The position numbers and the translations under genes were made by a program. A stretch of DNA of 64,000 bases from Zobellia russellii (GTDB lineage Bacteria; Bacteroidota; Bacteroidia; Flavobacteriales; Flavobacteriaceae), in NCBI RefSeq assembly GCF_018728565.1, contig NZ_JACSOI010000006.1, positions 243,200 through 307,199 of the forward strand. The letters are read 5' to 3'. Each line of letters begins with the position of its first letter. Within the stretch, counting starts at the first letter, position 1. This document shows positions 62,301-64,000 of this stretch, piece by piece. The notes beneath the pieces were generated by a model. The model saw only the letters and a list, made by a program, of their open reading frames with translations. It made no database searches and was not told the DNA's origin.

Positions 62301-64000
62301 CTTGATAAATCTACCGTCTCAGAACTACCATCTTCTATGCCTATTGTTAACGTATTTCCCGAAAGACCTGACCCTTGAATACTTTGATTATCCGCTAAAT
62401 CGGCTAGACTCACAGTGTCAGAACTTCCTCCTTCAATTCCAACGGTTAAAGTAGTTCCCGAAAAAGTTAAATTCTGAATGTTTTGGTTGTCCGTACCCGA
62501 ATCATCTAAATGTGATAAATCTACTGTTTGGCTATTCCCGTCTTCAATACCCACAGTAAGTACATTTGAACTTGTATTTATTGCTAAACTTTCGATATTT
62601 TGATTATCACTTCCAGCAGGGAAATTTACGGAAAGGTCATAATCATTACCTGTTTGATTTAAGGTTACAGAACCGTCTGTTGAGGTTAAGGTTTGTATTT
62701 CGTTTGAAGCGTCCGCATCGGCATCGTCTACATTTAAATTAATTGCATTTCCTTCGGATATACTAACATTTCCAGGATTACCATCCGTACTTAGCGTTTG
62801 GTCGTCACTGGCGTTGTTGGCCAAATCCTCTAAAGCCTCCTGGACCGTAGTTTCGTTTACCGTATCTCCATCAACATCAAAAGGAGTGTTCAAAGCTACC
62901 TCCGTAGCATCTTGAATCTCATTTGTTGGGTCGGCATCCGCATCCTGAATATTTATCGTTGTAGAACCACCTCGCTGTAAGTCGATGTCCACGGTTTCGT
63001 TAGCGGTACCCACTGCACTTGTTATCTGTTGGTCGTCACTGGCATTGTTGGCCAAATCTTCTAAAGCCTCTTGAACCGTAGTTTCGTTTACCGTATCGCC
63101 ATCAACATCAAAAGGAGTGTTCAAAGCTACCTCCGTAGCATCTTGAATCTCGTTTGTTGGGTCGGCATCCGCATCCTGAATGTTTATAGTAGTTGAACCA
63201 CCTCGCTCTAAATCGATGTCCACCGTTTCGTTAGCGGTACCCACTGCACTTGTTATCTGTTGGTCGTCACTGGCATTGTTGGCCAAATCTTCCAATGCTT
63301 CCTGAACCGTTGTTTCGTTTATCGTATCGCCATCCACGTCAAAAGGAGCATCTAACGGAACTTCCGAAGCATTTTGCTCGTCTAAATCTACACTACTGAT
63401 TTGATATGGATTTCCTGCTGAACCATCTCCTGCTACAGAAACATTTGCATTTCCAGATTGTACGATAGTCTCCGTACCATCGGCAGCAGCTACAGAAAGA
63501 TTATAATCGTTGCCTGAAGGCGTAACCGTTATAGAGCCGTCCGTAGAGGTAATGGTTTGAATCTCGTTGTTCGGGTCTCCATCCAAATCCGGAGTTGCGT
63601 TTCCACCTACTGCATTCCATGTGGTACCGTCATAAACATATAATTGTCCAGCAACCTCGTCTACATAAGTTACACCACTATTGCTTGGTGTGACCGTTGG
63701 AGAACCGTCGCCCAATAACGTAAGTTCGTTTGTTGGGTCGGCATCCGCATCATCCAAAGATGGAACATCTACCGTTAAATTAGGGTACGTACCACCTACA
63801 ACAACATTTCCACTTCCACCATCGGCAATGGTAACCGTTTGATCTGGAGCCGCATTCACGACTTCAAAATTCTGACCAGATTGGTTTACCGTAATACCCG
63901 TTCCCGCTGAAACTGTTTGATTTTCGTTTGTTGGGTCGGCATCCGCATCCTGAATATTTATCGTTGTAGAACCACCTCGCTCTAAGTCGATGTCCACCGT
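59369..64000 (-). CDS. giant collagen-like, tail-fibre-like surface protein (5' end outside window)
   Basis: At least 1543 residues are seen; the frame is open to the right edge, so the start is missing. From the visible N-terminus there are Asp/Thr-rich beta-repeats ([11 protein letters not shown] units and two 77-residue tandem copies at about 242-395), further DNQNIxxL-type repeats to about 665, about 190 Gly-X-Y triplets (about 668-1239), a tail-fibre-like part ([23 protein letters not shown]), and an end domain (about 1440-1542) with [12 protein letters not shown] and closing NVVFVVK. It is probably a secreted fibre or adhesin. No standard T9SS domain is visible at its end. Confidence 0.88.
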   Translation of the reverse strand, partial: TVDIDLERGGSTTINIQDADADPTNENQTVSAGTGITVNQSGQNFEVVNAAPDQTVTIADGGSGNVVVGGTYPNLTVDVPSLDDADADPTNELTLLGDGSPTVTPSNSGVTYVDEVAGQLYVYDGTTWNAVGGNATPDLDGDPNNEIQTITSTDGSITVTPSGNDYNLSVAAADGTETIVQSGNANVSVAGDGSAGNPYQISSVDLDEQNASEVPLDAPFDVDGDTINETTVQEALEDLANNASDDQQITSAVGTANETVDIDLERGGSTTINIQDADADPTNEIQDATEVALNTPFDVDGDTVNETTVQEALEDLANNASDDQQITSAVGTANETVDIDLQRGGSTTINIQDADADPTNEIQDATEVALNTPFDVDGDTVNETTVQEALEDLANNASDDQTLSTDGNPGNVSISEGNAINLNVDDADADASNEIQTLTSTDGSVTLNQTGNDYDLSVNFPAGSDNQNIESLAINTSSNVLTVGIEDGNSQTVDLSHLDDSGTDNQNIQNLTFSGTTLTVGIEGGSSDTVSLADLADNQSIQGSGLSGNTLTIGIEDGSSETVDLSSLANTDNQQISLTGNIITLDNGTGPDTTVDLTDFRDDQNLSSAVVVPNRSVEIQINDGTNTTIDIRDEDSDPTNEIELPSGGNNGQVLSTDGTGTYSWINPDTGPQGPQGEVGPQGPQGDTGATGAQGPQGEVGPQGPQGDTGATGAQGPQGEVGPQGPQGDTGATGATGPQGEVGPQGPQGDTGATGPQGEVGPQGPQGDTGATGATGPQGPQGDTGATGATGPQGEVGPQGPQGDTGATGAQGPQGEVGPQGPQGEVGPQGEVGPQGPQGDTGATGATGPQGEVGPQGPQGDTGATGATGPQGPQGDTGATGAQGPQGEVGPQGPQGDTGATGAQGPQGEVGPQGPQGEVGPQGPQGDTGATGATGPQGPQGDTGATGPQGPQGPQGEVGPQGDTGATGAQGQQGEVGPQGPQGDTGATGATGPQGEVGPQGPQGDTGATGPQGPQGDTGATGPQGPQGDTGATGAQGPQGEVGPQGPQGDTGATGATGPQGPQGDTGATGAQGPQGEVGPQGPQGATGAQGPQGEVGPQGPQGDTGATGAQGPQGEVGPQGPQGDTGATGPQGPQGPQGDTGATGATGPQGPQGDTGATGARGPRGIQGETGPQGPAGPQGAQGQQGPQGQPGQNGQNGQDGQDGAQGPQGPQGPQGPQGQPGQDGQDGQTGATGPQGPAGDPATDDQTLSLSGSNLAISGGNSVDLSSLSDHDWYEVGTSNAPNNINDNIFTQGNVAIGRTSITANRALDVEGNVEINDYLYMNGKNTLRATDDNYLRINWSNDYALGTFFNGNVRMYDGLVVNERGANSDMRVEGDTETFLLFTDASSDEVGIGTSSPDARLDVEGGTVRFSDYGSNAVTGNATTLVGVEADGDLVEVNSLKASKIFYPPSIEVDASTNGTGRTIDLHAQYVAQFGSPMVASASAPAAIPTYANTELYYYVTFYDTAVFDNVSVNASGIMTYDVIGQPASYNSLINVVFVVK
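60281..61994 (-). repeat. collagen-like Gly-X-Y coding repeat tract
   Basis: About 1.7 kb of 9-base multiples encode GPQ, GEV, GDT, GAT and GAQ triplets in recurring 18-, 27- and 36-base blocks such as GPQGPQGEV and [12 protein letters not shown]. Many copies differ only at silent third bases. The order of blocks is irregular, which points to repeated unequal exchange. Confidence 0.93.
62813..63274 (-). repeat. two tandem 231-base coding repeats
   Basis: The anchor GTCGTCACTGGC recurs at 62801, 63032 and 63263, a spacing of exactly 231 bases (77 codons). Two full copies (63044-63274 and 62813-63043) encode [12 protein letters not shown] to [10 protein letters not shown]; diverged partial copies flank both ends. 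Confidence 0.9.
63919..64000 (-). repeat. partial copy of the 231-base repeat at the window edge
   Basis: The last 80 bases match the middle of the 231-base unit ([20 protein letters not shown]) closely, showing that more copies continue beyond the window. Confidence 0.8.

Overview
The window looks like chromosomal DNA of a marine-type member of the Flavobacteriaceae (Bacteroidota). The evidence is: AT-rich sequence; a flavobacterial -7 element TAnnTTTG in front of many genes; the bacillithiol enzyme BshC; the cluster rpmB-rpmG-DUF4295-ftsY; type IX secretion (T9SS) genes (PorP/SprF and a gliding-motility-type C-terminal domain); and Bacteroidota-specific families (DUF6428, DUF4369, TIGR03643). 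No rRNA, tRNA, CRISPR array, insertion sequence or phage module was seen. The genus cannot be fixed from the sequence alone.

Layout. 0.1-8.5 kb: a flavin split-barrel oxidase, bshC, an exported M14 peptidase, an NAPE-PLD-like metallo-hydrolase, a membrane protein, a GNAT acetyltransferase and a putative exported propeller protein. 8.6-11.2 kb: an arsenic operon (arsR, DUF6428, ArsC-like phosphatase fold, acr3) with a candidate ArsR operator. 11.4-14.5 kb: a small lipoprotein, a K+/H+ antiporter and two unknown genes. 14.5-18.1 kb: an aldonate operon (dgoD, GntP permease, exported SMP-30 lactonase) with a perfect inverted repeat upstream. 18.3-25.7 kb: a housekeeping run on the minus strand (exonuclease, FAH hydrolase, Hpt, cinA, rpmB, rpmG, DUF4295, ftsY, rimO), interrupted by one plus-strand serine hydrolase. 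25.8-34.6 kb: an uncharacterised outer-membrane-like protein, a lipoyl E2, recR, a Na+/solute symporter, a CoA-binding protein, fabH, and an ABC1/UbiB-like kinase with a TetR regulator. 35-36.9 kb: htpG. 37.3-40.2 kb: a myo-inositol oxygenase with an SSS symporter and a strong upstream operator-like dyad. 40.5-53 kb: MOSC/DoxX, a duplicated-domain exported protein, AraC-AlkB, an S1/P1 nuclease, a class A PBP, a HAD phosphatase, a DUF819 permease, and an rpiA-selO-aldo/keto reductase run. 53.2-56.2 kb: a DUF4369 lipoprotein, a small coiled-coil protein, and idi-queD-manA.

56.4-64.0 kb is the most unusual part. It is a tight three-gene minus-strand locus: a giant collagen-like surface protein (5' end outside the window), a T9SS type-B protein with cadherin-like and thrombospondin-type-3 repeats, and a PorP/SprF-family outer-membrane protein. 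The giant protein has about 190 Gly-X-Y triplets encoded by near-identical short DNA repeats. It also has tandem 231-bp repeats and a distinctive C-terminal domain that is not a recognisable T9SS signal. This locus is the best candidate in the window for an undescribed secreted surface-fibre system.

Most starts were chosen at the first sensible ATG next to a signal peptide, conserved N-terminus or promoter element. Several longer reading frames begin at TTG codons that lie inside promoter elements and were trimmed. Gene functions are family-level assignments made by reading the translations, not by database search.
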